From positions 1 to 64,000 of the forward strand of contig NZ_FNUC01000004.1 of NCBI RefSeq assembly GCF_900106035.1: a stretch of DNA of 64,000 nucleotides, written 5' to 3'. The notes under the pieces are model-generated. The model saw only the letters and a program-made list of their open reading frames with translations, had not been told where the DNA came from and ran no database searches. Shown here piece by piece: positions 1 to 10,979 of the stretch. Source of the DNA: Jiangella alba (lineage in GTDB: Bacteria > Actinomycetota > Actinomycetes > Jiangellales > Jiangellaceae). Both the position numbers and the translations under genes were made by a program. The number at the start of each line of letters is the position of its first letter. Position 1 is the stretch's first letter.

Positions 1-212
1 TGCGACGACAGCGCCAGCGGGTCGATCTGCCAGGCGTCGGAGCTGGTGGAGATGCCGAACGTGCTGGTCTCGCCGGATTCGCCGAGGATGCCGAAGGTGA
101 TCAGCGCGACCAGCGCGAGCAGGCCGAACGCGATGGGCGTCTTCCAGCTCGGCCGGACGGCGAGGTCCGCGACCGTGGGAGCGGACGGTGCCGTGACAGT
201 CGGCGCGCTCAC
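1..212 (-). CDS. ABC transporter permease, nucleoside (BmpA-type) family, second permease; N-terminal part only
   Basis: Only the first 70 or so codons lie in the window; the gene runs off the left edge. The start is a GTG (210-212) whose GTGA overlaps the TGA stop of the preceding permease, so the two are translationally coupled. The visible protein begins MSAPTVTAPSAP, then a hydrophobic stretch (IAFGLLALVALITFGIL) consistent with a first membrane helix. In BmpA-type importers two permeases of the RbsC/LivH superfamily follow the double-NBD ATPase, so this is most likely the second (YufQ-like) subunit, partner of the gene at 209-1474. The family call rests largely on operon position. Confidence 0.75.
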   Translation of the reverse strand, partial: MSAPTVTAPSAPTVADLAVRPSWKTPIAFGLLALVALITFGILGESGETSTFGISTSSDAWQIDPLALSS

Positions 213-1470
213 GCGCCCCACCCCCTCTGCAGCCCGGCGACGGGTTGCCCGGCCGACCGGACCGGGACCCGGAAGATGGCCCGGACCAGCGGCGGCGCCG
301 CGATGAACAGCACGATCAGCGACTGGATGACGACGATGATGTCGATGGGCGTGCCGGTGCTGGCCTGCATGGGCACGCCGCCGGCGCGCAGCGCGCCGAA
401 CAGCAGGCCCGCGGCCACTGTCCCCCACGGACTGGCCCGGCCGAGCAGCGCCACGGTGATGGCGTCGAAGCCGATGCCGGCCGAGATGCCGGACGTGAGG
501 TACCGCTCGGTGCCCAGCACCTGCATGACGCCCGCGAGCCCGGACAGGCCGCCGGCCAGCACCATGACCCAGATGTAGGTGCGGCTGACGGACATGCCGG
601 CGGTGCGCGCGGCGTTGGGGTTGGCCCCGACTGCGCGGAACTCGAAGCCCATGGTGCTGCGCTCGAGCAGCCACCACACGCCGAACGCGGCCAGGATGAC
701 CAGCACGAACCCGAGGTGCAGCCGGGAGTCGTCGAAGAACCGGGGCAGCTGCGCGGACCCGTCGACGATGGGGCTGACGGGGTTGGACGCGCCGGGCCGC
801 TGGAACGCGGCCGTCGTGAGCAGGTAGGCGATGAGGAATCGCGCCACGTAGTTGAGCATGATCGTGACGATGACCTCGTGCGCCCCGGTGCGCGCCTTCA
901 GTACGCCGACGATGCCGGCCCACAGCGCGCCGCCCACGATGCCGGCCAGCACGCCGACGACGAGGTGCAGGCCGGTCGGCAGGTGCCAGCCGAAGCCGAC
1001 GTAGCCGGCGAGGATGGCGCCCAGGATGATCTGGCCCTCGGCGCCGATGTTGAACAGGCCGGCCCGGAACGCCAGCGCGACGCCGAGACCGGCGGCGATG
1101 AGCGGCGCGGCGTTGGTCGCGGTCTCGGCCAGCGGCCGCAGCGCCCGCCCGATCGTGTACTCGTTGATGTCGATGATCGAGCCGGTGAACAGCGCACTGT
1201 AGGCGTCGCTGATGGCGTTCCACGCGGCCGAGAGGGTGTCGCCGGGCCGGGAGAAGAAGTAGTCGGCGCGGTCCTGGACGTCCGGGTCGGACGCCGCGAT
1301 CAGCACGGCCCCGATGACCAGCGCCAGCAGCACCGACAGGAGGGTGACCAGGATGCTGCCGCCGGTCAGCTCGCGCATGAACCGCTGGAAGAACGTCTCC
1401 TGCCGCGGCGGGAGCGGCTCCTCCTCGGGCGCGGCGGGCTCGGGCGCCTCGGCGGGTGGCTTGGTGTCGG

Positions 1471-1474
<4 letters not shown>
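209..1474 (-). CDS. ABC transporter permease, nucleoside (BmpA-type) family, first permease
   Basis: A 421-residue integral membrane protein of the YufP/BPD_transp_2 type. After a charged cytoplasmic N-terminus (about residues 1-35) comes a first helix (ILVTLLSVLLALVIGAVLI), a long external loop, then a block of hydrophobic segments including the family-typical NIGAEGQIILGAI and a conserved GLSGLAGVMQVLG region near residue 310. It would form the membrane channel together with the downstream permease and be driven by the ATPase at 1471-3054, whose stop overlaps this start (ATGA, 1471-1474). Substrate is inferred from the operon: BMP-family systems generally import purine or pyrimidine nucleosides. 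Confidence 0.88.
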
Positions 1475-3054
<1,580 letters not shown>

Positions 3055-3105
3055 CGGCCGGACCGCCCTCCTCGTGGTGCGAGCGAAGAAGTGAGCACGA
3101 CGCTA

Positions 3106-3138
3106 CCCCGAACGGCCCGCGGGGCGGGCCGTCCGGGG
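3106..3138 (-). terminator. Intercistronic hairpin between BMP lipoprotein and ATPase genes
   Basis: Arms 3106-3120 and 3124-3138 pair over 15 positions with one mismatch around a GGG loop. There is no T tract. It lies in the 100 bp gap after the BMP lipoprotein stop, in the position where partial terminators or mRNA-stabilising stems set a binding-protein excess in ABC operons. Confidence 0.6.
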
Positions 3139-3154
3139 TGGTCGTGACCGAGAG

Positions 3155-4261
3155 TCAGGAGAACGCCGCGTCCGACTCGACCACGAGGTCGCCGGAGATG
3201 ATCTGCTCCTGGATCTGCGCGAGCTCGTCCTTCGTCTCCTGCGTGACCTCACCGTCGAAGTCGTGGAACGGAGCCAGCCCGACGCCGCCGTTCTCCAGCG
3301 TGCCGACGTACGGCTCGTTGCTGAACGCGCCGTCCGCGGCCTCCTGCGTGGCGGCGAGGACGGCCTGGTCCATGCCCTTGAGGACGGAGGTCAGGATGAC
3401 GTCGCCGTAGTCGGGCGCGGACTCGAAGCCGTCGGAGTCGGCCCACACGACGGTGACGTTGCCGGCCGCCTGCGCCGCGATGGCCGCGCTCTCGGCCAGC
3501 GGGCCGGCGACCGGGTGCAGGACGTCGGCGCCCTGGCTGATCAGGTTGTCGCTGATCTGGCGGGCGAGGCCGGTGTTGGCGAAGTCGCCGACGAACTGGC
3601 CGTCCTGCGTCGCCTTGTCCCAGCCGAGGACCTGGACGTCGGTCCCCTTCTGCTCGTTGTAGTACTGGACGCCGTCGTAGAAGCCGTCCATGAAGATGGT
3701 GACCGTGGGGATGGGCGCGCCGCCCCAGGTGCCGACGATGCCGGTCTTGGAGTACGACGCCGCGGCGTAGCCGGCCAGGAACGCCGCCTCCTGGGTGTTG
3801 AACACCAGCGGCTTCACGTTGTCGATGGGCGTCGGCGTGCCGGTCTCGTCGGTGTACTGGTAGTCGACGATGGCGAAGTGCTCGTCGGGGTTGGACTCGG
3901 CCGCCTCGCGGGTGGCGTCGGCCAGCAGGAAGCCGACCGTCACGATGATGCCGCAGTCGTCCTGGACCATCGCGGTGACGTTCGGGCCGTAGTCGGCGTC
4001 GGTCTGCGACTCCGCGAACTTCGGCTCCGGGATGATGCCCTCTTCCTGGGCCAGCACCAGGCCGTTGTACGAGGTCTCGTTGAACGACTTGTCGTTGATG
4101 CCACCCTGGTCGGACACCATGCACGCGGTGAAGTCGGCGTTACCGCCGGTGCTGTCGCCGGTGGCGGTGCCGTCGCCGTTCTCGTCCGGAGCCTCACCAC
4201 AGGCCGCGACCGCGAGCGCGACGGCGCTCACCGCGGCGGCGAGCCGAAACCTCTTGTTCAT
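3155..4261 (-). CDS. BMP-family substrate-binding lipoprotein, nucleoside ABC importer
   Basis: 368 residues. The N-terminus is a lipoprotein signal with lipobox LAVAAC (Cys near residue 21), followed by an acidic Gly/Thr-rich linker and a BMP/Med-type periplasmic-binding fold; DQGGINDKSFNETSYNG is characteristic of the family. The protein would sit on the outer face of the membrane and deliver nucleosides to the permeases encoded downstream on the same strand. GGAGGGG lies just before the ATG. First gene of the operon; its promoter should lie in the 189 bp gap to 4450, where I see only AT-containing pentamers around 4330-4350 and no clear boxes. Confidence 0.92.
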   Translation of the reverse strand: MNKRFRLAAAVSAVALAVAACGEAPDENGDGTATGDSTGGNADFTACMVSDQGGINDKSFNETSYNGLVLAQEEGIIPEPKFAESQTDADYGPNVTAMVQDDCGIIVTVGFLLADATREAAESNPDEHFAIVDYQYTDETGTPTPIDNVKPLVFNTQEAAFLAGYAAASYSKTGIVGTWGGAPIPTVTIFMDGFYDGVQYYNEQKGTDVQVLGWDKATQDGQFVGDFANTGLARQISDNLISQGADVLHPVAGPLAESAAIAAQAAGNVTVVWADSDGFESAPDYGDVILTSVLKGMDQAVLAATQEAADGAFSNEPYVGTLENGGVGLAPFHDFDGEVTQETKDELAQIQEQIISGDLVVESDAAFS

Positions 4262-4450
4262 CTGCCCCTCCAGGCCCCAGATGGTCGATCGGCCGTGCCA
4301 CGCGTGTTCGGTGGGGCCGAAATCGCTACGAATCCAAGGCGTAGGCTAACCGCCTATCTCGCCATTTGAACGCAGGGTGAACCGCCGAGATGTATCCGTG
4401 ACCAAGTCGCTGTCGAACCGCCGCACAGCCTGAACGCCCGGAACGTCCCC

Positions 4451-5512
4451 TCAGCGGGCGCGTTTGACGACGGTCTGCACCTCGGCGACCGGGACGTTCA
4501 CGGTCGATTCGCGGCGCAGCGGGTCGAGGTCGCCACCGACGGCGGTGCCGTCCTCTTCCTGCCCCTCCCACCACGCCGACCACTCGGTGGCGGCGGTGAC
4601 GGGGTAGCCGCCCGGGTAGGCGACGGAGGCGCGGGTGAACTGGACGGTGCATCCATCGCCGTCGGCCGCGCCGGACGACCAGGCCTGCTGGGCGACCTCA
4701 GGGTCGCACTGGCGCGACCCGTTCGGCGACGCGATGGACAGCCCGTCGGTCGTCGCGGTGACCTCGGCCCACACGTCGGATCCGACGACGTCGGCGCGGA
4801 TGGTGCGGGTGCCGCCGTTGCCGCCGACCATCTCGGGGTCGACCACCCAGAACCAGGTGTTGACGTTGACGAACGTGGCGCCGTCGGCGGTGCCGGCCAG
4901 CTTCGGGTTGCGGTCGACCTCGGGCTCGTCGATGACCATGACGTCGCGGGCCTCGATGGCCAGCGTCTCGGGGTCGACGGCCGGCGCCGGCTCCTCACCC
5001 GTGACGAACGGCGCGTACGTCTGCGGGGCCTGGCCACCGTTCTCCTCGGACACCTCGGTCACCTTCGGCGAGCAGGCGGCGACGTCGGGCGAGTCGGACG
5101 AGATGTGGTACCAGGTGATGTCGTTGCCGGCCGCCTCCTGGGCGATGGCCCATTCGAACACCGTGATGTCCGGGAAGGCGAGCTGGCCGACCGCCGCGTG
5201 GCCGGTGAGGTAGGGCCGCACCTCCTGGTACCACTCGTAGAACGCCGTGGGATCGCTGGGGTCGACCATGGTGCCGTCGATGAGCATCGGCGACGCCACC
5301 TCCCACCAGCAGATGGGCGGGACGGAGACCGTGTAGCTGCCACCGTCGCCGGGAGAGCCGTCGCCGGTCAGGACGACCTCGACGCCCACCTCGTAGCCGT
5401 CGCCGGTGTCGTCGCCGCCGGTGCCGTCGCGGGCGCCGGCCAGGCCGGCCGAGGCCAGCACCAGGGCGGCGCCGGCCACCAGCGTGGACAGGCTTCTGAC
5501 GACGGCCCTCAT
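4451..5512 (-). CDS. Hypothetical secreted protein
   Basis: 353 residues with a clear Sec-type signal peptide ([27 protein letters not shown]) and no further membrane segment; acidic and Trp/Tyr-rich mature part with several separated Cys (PPICWW, AACSPK, SRQCDPE, GDGCTV) that could form disulfides outside the cell. I do not recognise a family. It is on the same strand as the nucleoside importer but about 190 bp upstream of its first gene, so it is probably a separate unit. The start is the first ATG with a good signal peptide; the end is followed by 80 bp to the next gene. Confidence 0.7.
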   Translation of the reverse strand: MRAVVRSLSTLVAGAALVLASAGLAGARDGTGGDDTGDGYEVGVEVVLTGDGSPGDGGSYTVSVPPICWWEVASPMLIDGTMVDPSDPTAFYEWYQEVRPYLTGHAAVGQLAFPDITVFEWAIAQEAAGNDITWYHISSDSPDVAACSPKVTEVSEENGGQAPQTYAPFVTGEEPAPAVDPETLAIEARDVMVIDEPEVDRNPKLAGTADGATFVNVNTWFWVVDPEMVGGNGGTRTIRADVVGSDVWAEVTATTDGLSIASPNGSRQCDPEVAQQAWSSGAADGDGCTVQFTRASVAYPGGYPVTAATEWSAWWEGQEEDGTAVGGDLDPLRRESTVNVPVAEVQTVVKRAR

Positions 5513-5593
5513 GGCTCGGCACTCCAGGTGGTTCGGTCACAACGGGCGGATCTGGACTTTACCATCGGGCACGAACCCCGTCAGGACGCCGTC

Positions 5594-6277
5594 TCACTCG
5601 CACGGCGCGGGGTCGGCCTGCTCGGTGTCGGAGGCCAGCCACGCGCCCTCGACCAGCGACATCGTCAGCACCAGACGCTCGACCTCGGGCTGCGGCTCGC
5701 CCGTGCCGCCGATGTACTGCACCCAGTCGCGCATGATGGTGCAGACGTCGACCTCGGCGGTGGTGTCGTTGACACTGACGTCGCGCAGCACGAGTTGCGT
5801 CGTCTCGCCGACGACGACCCGCTGCTTCGAGATCGACTCGACCATGTAATTGAGCAGCCGGCCCAGTTGGGGGTCGACGGCGGTGCGCAGGAGGCCCGAC
5901 TGTTCGTCGCCGGCGCCGAACAGCACGGCGTCCCAGCTGGCCATGAACCGGCCGGCGCCCTGCAGCACCGCGAGCTCCTCGTCGGTGGCGTCGGCGGGCG
6001 CCTCGATGGGCAGTTCGGAGTGCAGCTCGACGGTGCGTTCTTCGCCGGGCGGCTGGTAGGGCGGCGTGAACGCGGCACTCGGCTCGGTCACGGGGCCGGA
6101 CGGGTCGTCGCCGGGCACCGTCGGCGGGTCGGACGGGACGGCGGACGCGGACGTCGTGACGTCGGCGCCGCCGGTCGACGAGCCCAGGCCGGTCGGCTCT
6201 TCACCGGCGGCCGAGCAGCCGGCCGGCAGCAGGAACGCGGCCACGGCGGCGCCCACCGCCAGCGCGCGTCGGCTCAT
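5594..6277 (-). CDS. Hypothetical lipoprotein
   Basis: 227 residues from the ATG at 6277, chosen because GGAGGG lies 5 bases upstream and the product then starts with a compact lipoprotein signal (MSRRALAVGAAVAAFLLPAGC). The mature part opens with a low-complexity Ser/Thr/Pro linker of about 60 residues, then a compact domain with VGETTQLVLRDVSVND and VDVCTIMRDWVQYI. Size and layout resemble the many actinobacterial surface lipoproteins with a SnoaL/NTF2-like C-terminal domain, but I cannot confirm that fold. An in-frame upstream extension to 6388 is probably not translated. Confidence 0.7.
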   Translation of the reverse strand: MSRRALAVGAAVAAFLLPAGCSAAGEEPTGLGSSTGGADVTTSASAVPSDPPTVPGDDPSGPVTEPSAAFTPPYQPPGEERTVELHSELPIEAPADATDEELAVLQGAGRFMASWDAVLFGAGDEQSGLLRTAVDPQLGRLLNYMVESISKQRVVVGETTQLVLRDVSVNDTTAEVDVCTIMRDWVQYIGGTGEPQPEVERLVLTMSLVEGAWLASDTEQADPAPCE

Positions 6278-6333
6278 GCGTCCCTCCGTCGATGTGCTGA
6301 TCGGCACATCGTACGTTCCGCGCCGGACAGCGG

Positions 6334-7917
6334 TCAGATTCCGGCCGGCGGCGTGTACGTCCCCCACACCTCGCGCAGCGCGTCGCACACCTCGCCGACG
6401 GTGGCCCGGGCGGCCAGCGCGGCGCGCATCGGGACCAGCACGTTGTCGCTGCCGGCCGCGGCCGCGCGCAGGGCGTCGAGTTCGCGGCGCACGACGTCGC
6501 CGTCGCGGGACGAGCGCAGCGCGGCCAGCCGCGCGGCCTGCGCCGCCTCGATCGCGGGGTCGACCCGCAGCGGCTCGTACGGCTCCTCGTCGTTGGTGAC
6601 GTACCGGTTGACGCCGACCACGGTCCGCGCGCCGGCGTCGACCTGCTTCGCGACGTCGTACGCGGACTGCTCGATCTGGTCCTTCTGGAAGCCGCGCTCG
6701 ATGGCCGCGACGGCACCGCCCATGTCCTCGACCCGCGTCATCAGCTCGACGGCGGCCGCCTCCAGCTCGTCGGTGAGCGACTCGACGGCGTACGACCCTG
6801 CGAACGGGTCGACGGTGCTGGTGACGTCGGTCTCGTAGGCCAGCACCTGCTGGGTGCGCAGCGCCAGCCGGGCCGCCTTCTCCGTCGGCAGCGCGATGGC
6901 CTCGTCGTAGGAGTTCGTGTGCAGCGACTGCGTGCCGCCGAGCACCGCGGCCAGCGCCTGCACCGCGACCCGGACCAGGTTGACCTCCGGCTGCTGCGCC
7001 GTGAGCTGCACGCCCGCCGTCTGGGTGTGGAACCGCAGCATCTGCGACTTCGGGTTGGTCGCTCCGAACTCGTCGCGCATGACGCGGGCCCAGATGCGCC
7101 GGGCGGCGCGGAACTTCGCGACCTCCTCGAGAATCGTCGTCCGCGACACGAAGAAGAACGACAACCGCGGCGCGAACTCATCGACGTCGAGCCCGGCCGA
7201 CAGCGCCGCGCGCACGTATTCGCGCGCGTTGGCCAGCGTGAACGCCACCTCCTGCACGGGCGTCGCGCCGGCCTCGGCCATGTGGTAGCCGGAGATCGAG
7301 ATGGTGTTCCAACGCGGCAGCTCGCGCCGGCAGTAGCCGAAGATGTCGCTGGTCAGCCGCAGCGACGCGGCCGGCGGGTAGATGTAGGTGCCGCGGGCGA
7401 TGTACTCCTTGAGCACGTCGTTCTGGACCGTCCCGGTCAGCCGCTCACCGGCGACGCCCTGTTCCGCGCCGACCAGCTGGTACAGCAGCAACAGCAGCGA
7501 CGCCGGCGCGTTGATCGTCATCGACGTCGACACCTCGCCCAGCGGGATGCCGTCGAACAGCACGCGCATGTCCTCGACCGAGTCGATCGCCACGCCGACC
7601 TTGCCGACCTCGCCCGCCGCCACCGCCGCGTCGGAGTCGTACCCCATCTGCGTGGGCAGGTCGAACGCGACCGACAGCCCGCCGGTGCCGGCCTCGACCA
7701 GCTGGTGGTAGCGCCGGTTCGACTCGGCGGCGGTGCCGAACCCGGCGTACTGCCGCATGGTCCACGGCCGCCCCGTGTACATCGTCGGGTAGACGCCGCG
7801 GGTGTACGGGTACTCGCCCGGCACGCCCAGCCGCTGCTCCGCCGGCCAGTCGCCGAGCGCCTCCGGTCCGTACACGGGCTCGACGGGCAACCCGGACTCC
7901 GTCGTACGCGTGGCCAC
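6334..7917 (-). CDS. Acyl-CoA mutase large subunit (methylmalonyl-CoA mutase family, no B12-binding domain)
   Basis: 527 residues from a GTG at 7917 preceded by GGAGGTGA at 6-base spacing; a longer upstream reading only translates repeat DNA. It contains the substrate-binding TIM barrel of the methylmalonyl-CoA mutase family ([14 protein letters not shown] near residue 80, [50 protein letters not shown]). The C-terminal cobalamin-binding domain of the roughly 700-residue MCM subunit is absent, as in IcmA/HcmA-type enzymes, whose B12 domain is a separate small subunit; no such gene is in the window. Which acyl-CoA is rearranged (methylmalonyl, isobutyryl, ethylmalonyl) cannot be decided here. 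Confidence 0.9.
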   Translation of the reverse strand: MATRTTESGLPVEPVYGPEALGDWPAEQRLGVPGEYPYTRGVYPTMYTGRPWTMRQYAGFGTAAESNRRYHQLVEAGTGGLSVAFDLPTQMGYDSDAAVAAGEVGKVGVAIDSVEDMRVLFDGIPLGEVSTSMTINAPASLLLLLYQLVGAEQGVAGERLTGTVQNDVLKEYIARGTYIYPPAASLRLTSDIFGYCRRELPRWNTISISGYHMAEAGATPVQEVAFTLANAREYVRAALSAGLDVDEFAPRLSFFFVSRTTILEEVAKFRAARRIWARVMRDEFGATNPKSQMLRFHTQTAGVQLTAQQPEVNLVRVAVQALAAVLGGTQSLHTNSYDEAIALPTEKAARLALRTQQVLAYETDVTSTVDPFAGSYAVESLTDELEAAAVELMTRVEDMGGAVAAIERGFQKDQIEQSAYDVAKQVDAGARTVVGVNRYVTNDEEPYEPLRVDPAIEAAQAARLAALRSSRDGDVVRRELDALRAAAAGSDNVLVPMRAALAARATVGEVCDALREVWGTYTPPAGI

Positions 7918-8001
7918 GCCCCTCACCTCCGTCGGCTGGATCCCTTCACGGTAGGGCTCCGGCAGGGTGCGTGGGTGGTGACATTGTGCACACGGCCCGT
8001 T

Positions 8002-8464
8002 CGCGGCGGCGGGGACCTCTCTTCGGGCACGTTGACGTTGGCGCCAACAGTTGGCGTCAGCGTCAACACCCGTGAACACCGCACCCAGCCGCCGCTTCGC
8101 CGGCCGGGGGCAGTTGAGGGCCAGCCGGGACGGGATCAGTCGGCAGCGACGCGGCCCCGATCCAGCGTTCTGATCCCGGGTTCTGATCCCGGCTCGGCGC
8201 CGGTCGCACCCACCCGCGGCGGCGGGGACCTGCCTTCGGGCCGGTAGACACAGGCGCCAACAGTTGGCGTCAACGTCAACACCCGCGAACACCACACCCC
8301 CAGCCGCCGCTTCGCCGGCCGGGAGCAGTAGGCGGGCCAGCCGGAACGGGACCAGCCGACAGCAACGCGGCCCCCGATCCAGCGTCCTGATCCAGCGTTC
8401 TGATCCCGGGTCCGCGCCGGCCACACCCACCCGCGGCGGGGACCTCTCTTCGGGCACGTTGACG
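8002..8464. repeat. Tandem ~215 bp repeat, two copies plus a truncated third
   Basis: Copy 1 is 8002-8214, copy 2 is 8215-8431 and a third copy breaks off after about 33 bases at 8464. Each starts CGCGGCGGCGGGGACCT and carries a central inverted repeat; in copy 1 this is 18+18 bases (8031-8048 and 8050-8067) with two mismatches around one A. The 567 bp gap 7918-8484 between two minus-strand genes is filled largely by this block, and I see no credible gene in it. A related single element lies at 36854-36890. Confidence 0.85.
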
Positions 8465-8484
8465 CGAGCGTCCCGCGACAACGC

Positions 8485-9060
8485 TCAGCCGAGCGGATGC
8501 ACCGTCGTCTCGTGGTCGGCTTCGACGACGAGGAACCGCTCGCCCCGGCCGACCCGGCGGCCCAGCGGCAGCCGCTGCCGGCCCTTGTCCAGCGGGCCGG
8601 TGTAGACGTCGGTCTCGTGCACCCGGTAGAGCGGGTCCAGCCGGTGCAGCGTGACGTCCACGTTGGCAGGCTTGCGCAGCACCAGGACGATGCTGTTGTC
8701 GCCGGACTCGTAGGCGGCGGCGCCGATGATGCGGGTGTCGCGGTTGGGCGCCGTGACGACCTCGCGGATCTGCGCCACGATGATCGACGGGATCGGCGCG
8801 AGGCCGTCGACGACCCGCAGGGTGGGGTTCTGCGCCTTCAGCGACGAGATCATCCGGTCGCGCTTGGGGCCGGTGACGGCCCGGCCCAGCGCCAGGATGT
8901 CGATGGTGGCGCCGTCGACGCCATAGCGGACGCGGTCGGCGTCGGTCTCTTCGCGGACCACCATGCCGGCCTCGCGCAACGCCCGGCCCAGCTCGTCGAG
9001 GACGCGTACCCGTTTGCCGACGAGCAGCACGCGTGCCGGTGTCCCGATCTCGGTCGTCAC
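8485..9060 (-). CDS. Hypothetical protein
   Basis: 191 residues from a GTG at 9060 preceded by GGGGGTAG. The N-terminal 110 residues read like a Rossmann or receiver-type alpha/beta fold (ARVLLVGKRVRVLDELGRAL, then IDILALGRAV) but the acidic pair and phosphoacceptor Asp of a response regulator are not evident. The C-terminal part (RVHETDVYTGPLDKGRQRLPLG) is basic and beta-rich. No family recognised. It is divergent from the mannosyltransferase gene at 9295, with 234 bp between the starts, and is followed by the repeat block. Confidence 0.65.
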   Translation of the reverse strand: MTTEIGTPARVLLVGKRVRVLDELGRALREAGMVVREETDADRVRYGVDGATIDILALGRAVTGPKRDRMISSLKAQNPTLRVVDGLAPIPSIIVAQIREVVTAPNRDTRIIGAAAYESGDNSIVLVLRKPANVDVTLHRLDPLYRVHETDVYTGPLDKGRQRLPLGRRVGRGERFLVVEADHETTVHPLG

Positions 9061-9174
9061 TCGCTACCCCCAGGTCGCCCTGTCACGGCCGAGACGCCCG
9101 TGCCAGCGCGAGCCGGCTGGCGCACTCGTAGTATCGATCTTGCGGGTAGGCATCACTCAGCGTCACCGTGCGTC

Positions 9175-9187
9175 TCTCATAGTGAGA
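9175..9187. promoter_or_regulatory. Small palindrome TCTCA-TAG-TGAGA in divergent promoter region
   Basis: A perfect 5-3-5 inverted repeat in the 234 bp between the divergent genes 8485-9060 and 9295-10425. Possible operator; no regulator assigned. The rest of this gap shows nothing else I can interpret. Confidence 0.3.
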
Positions 9188-9294
9188 ATCTTGCGTCTCG
9201 AAACGTCAGTCACGGCTCAGCCGACGCCGTAGCGTCGACCGCCGTTCACGCGGCCATCCCCGTCGCGCCACCGGGTGCCCGCATCGTTGCCGAC

Positions 9295-10425
9295 ATGAGG
9301 GTAGCGATCGTCGCGGAGTCGTTCCTCCCCCAGGTCAACGGTGTCACGAACTCGGTCTGCCGCGTGGTGGAGCATCTCACGCGACGCGGCCACACCGGGC
9401 TCGTGATCGCTCCCGGCGAGGGCGTGTCGGACTACGACGGGCACCAGGTGCTGCGAGTGCCGTCGTTCGCGCTGCCGGGCAACGACGACAGCATCGTCGG
9501 CGTCTCCACCCGGCGGCGCATCAGCCGGATCCTGCGCGACTTCGACCCCGACGTCGTGCACCTGGCGGCGCCGGTCTGGCTGGGCCGGGCCGGCATGAAC
9601 GCGGCCACCCGGCTGGGGCTGCCGACGGTCGCCGTCTACCAGACCGACCTCGCCGGGTTCGCCCGCGGCTACCGGCTCTGGCGCACCATCGGCGACGACG
9701 CGATCTGGTCGTGGCTGCGGCGCATCCACGACCAGGCGGACCTCACGCTGGCGCCGTCGACGGCCAGCCTGCGGCAGCTGGACGCGCACGGCTTCACGCG
9801 GCTGGCCCGCTGGGGCCGCGGCGTCGACCTCGTCCGCTTCCACCCGGCCCACCGCGACGAGGGTCTGCGGCGTGAGCTGGCGCCGGGCGGCGAGGTCATC
9901 GTCGGCTACATCGGCCGGCTGGCGCCGGAGAAGCACGTCGCGTCGCTGACGGCGCTGGCCGGGCTGCCCGGCGTCAAGCTGGCCATCGTCGGCGGCGGGC
10001 CGAGCGAGGCGTCGCTGCGGGCCGCGCTGCCCGACGCCGCGTTCCTCGGGTTCCGCACCGGCCAGGAGCTCTCGCGCGCCTACGCCAGCCTGGACGTGTT
10101 CGTGCACACGGGACCGGCCGAGACGTTCTGCCAGGCCGTCCAGGAGGCGCTGGCCTCCGGCGTCCCCGTCGTCGCGCCGAACGCCGGCGGCCCCACCGAC
10201 CTCGTCGACGACGGCTGGTCCGGCCACCTCGTCGACACCGGGGACGGCGAGCAACTGCGCGCCGCGGTGGCCCGGATCGCCGCCGACCCGGTCCGCCGGG
10301 TCCGGATGGCCGCCGCCGCCCGCGAGTCGGTGTACGGGCGGTCGTGGGAGGCGATCTGCGACCAGCTGCTCGAGCACTACGCGACGGCGGTCGCGCGCAA
10401 GCGCCTGGCCGCGCCCGCGGCGTAG
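9295..10425 (+). CDS. mgtA: GT4 glycosyltransferase, GDP-mannose-dependent alpha-mannosyltransferase (MgtA-like)
   Basis: 376 residues from the ATG at 9295. GT-B fold: N-terminal acceptor domain starting MRVAIVAESFLPQVNGVTNS, and a C-terminal GDP-sugar domain (VIVGYIGRLAPEKHV) with the EX7E motif ETFCQAVQE followed by GVPVVAPNAGGPTDLV. Length and N-terminus match the actinobacterial MgtA/PimB-like family that adds mannose to glycolipid acceptors at the cytoplasmic face of the membrane. The acceptor in this organism is unknown. It precedes sdhC by 172 bp on the same strand but a palindrome at 10437-10454 suggests separate transcription. Confidence 0.85.
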   Translation: MRVAIVAESFLPQVNGVTNSVCRVVEHLTRRGHTGLVIAPGEGVSDYDGHQVLRVPSFALPGNDDSIVGVSTRRRISRILRDFDPDVVHLAAPVWLGRAGMNAATRLGLPTVAVYQTDLAGFARGYRLWRTIGDDAIWSWLRRIHDQADLTLAPSTASLRQLDAHGFTRLARWGRGVDLVRFHPAHRDEGLRRELAPGGEVIVGYIGRLAPEKHVASLTALAGLPGVKLAIVGGGPSEASLRAALPDAAFLGFRTGQELSRAYASLDVFVHTGPAETFCQAVQEALASGVPVVAPNAGGPTDLVDDGWSGHLVDTGDGEQLRAAVARIAADPVRRVRMAAAARESVYGRSWEAICDQLLEHYATAVARKRLAAPAA

Positions 10426-10436
10426 GATCTCCGGTG

Positions 10437-10454
10437 ACTTAGGGTGACCTAAGT
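10437..10454. promoter_or_regulatory. Palindrome ACTTAGG-GTGA-CCTAAGT upstream of sdhCDAB
   Basis: A perfect 7-4-7 inverted repeat starting 12 bases after the mannosyltransferase stop and 144 bases before sdhC. It could be an operator of the sdh operon or a weak terminator. The TTAGG/CCTAA halves recall DtxR/IdeR iron boxes, but the centre is five bases shorter than the usual 19 bp site, so an iron-box call is not safe. Confidence 0.4.
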
Positions 10455-10597
10455 GAGAGATGTCACGGCCGAAACAGGCCTCTGAACAGGCCAGACGTGA
10501 GATTGGCCACGGACCGGACCATGGCGGCAGGGCTACCATGACCGGCGGCCGGGCACGCTGCCCGGCAGTCCCCCGTCGCAATCGGAAGGCAGCGTTC

Positions 10598-10975
10598 GTG
10601 CCCAAGGCACCTGCTGGCACGCTCTATCGCGGCCGTGAAGGCATGTGGTCGTGGGTGGCCCACCGGGTCACCGGCATCGGCATCTTCTTCTTCCTCTTCG
10701 CGCACATCCTCGACACCGCGCTCGTCCGCGTGTCGCCGGAGGCGTACAACGAGGTGATCGCCACCTACAAGAACCCGATCGTCGGGCTCATGGAGGTGGG
10801 GCTGGTGGCCGCCATCGTGTTCCACGCGTTCAACGGCCTGCGCATCGTCCTCGTCGACTTCTGGTCGAAGGGGCCGCGGTACCAGAAACAGATGTCCGTC
10901 ACCGTCCTGGTGCTCTGGGTGGCGCTCATGGTGCCGTTCACGATCCGCCACCTCTCCCACGTGTTCGGGGGCTGA
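10598..10975 (+). CDS. sdhC: Succinate dehydrogenase cytochrome b556 subunit
   Basis: 125 residues from a GTG at 10598 with GGAAGG 8 bases upstream; a longer in-frame reading from 10460 is not membrane-like and lacks support. Three hydrophobic helices and the family pattern: VAHRVTGIGIFFFLFAHI in the first helix and FHAFNGLRIVL, carrying the His-X3-Gly-X-Arg motif that contributes to haem or quinone binding. It anchors SdhA/SdhB to the membrane together with SdhD. First gene of sdhCDAB, four bases before sdhD. Confidence 0.93.
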   Translation: MPKAPAGTLYRGREGMWSWVAHRVTGIGIFFFLFAHILDTALVRVSPEAYNEVIATYKNPIVGLMEVGLVAAIVFHAFNGLRIVLVDFWSKGPRYQKQMSVTVLVLWVALMVPFTIRHLSHVFGG

Positions 10976-10979
10976 CCCG

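Noticed and set aside
8002-8464. CRISPR array in the repeat block
   Set aside because: Repeats are ~215 bp and contiguous, with no short unit plus variable spacer pattern.
10437-10454. DtxR/IdeR iron box
   Set aside because: Centre is five bases too short for the 19-bp site; left as an unassigned palindrome.
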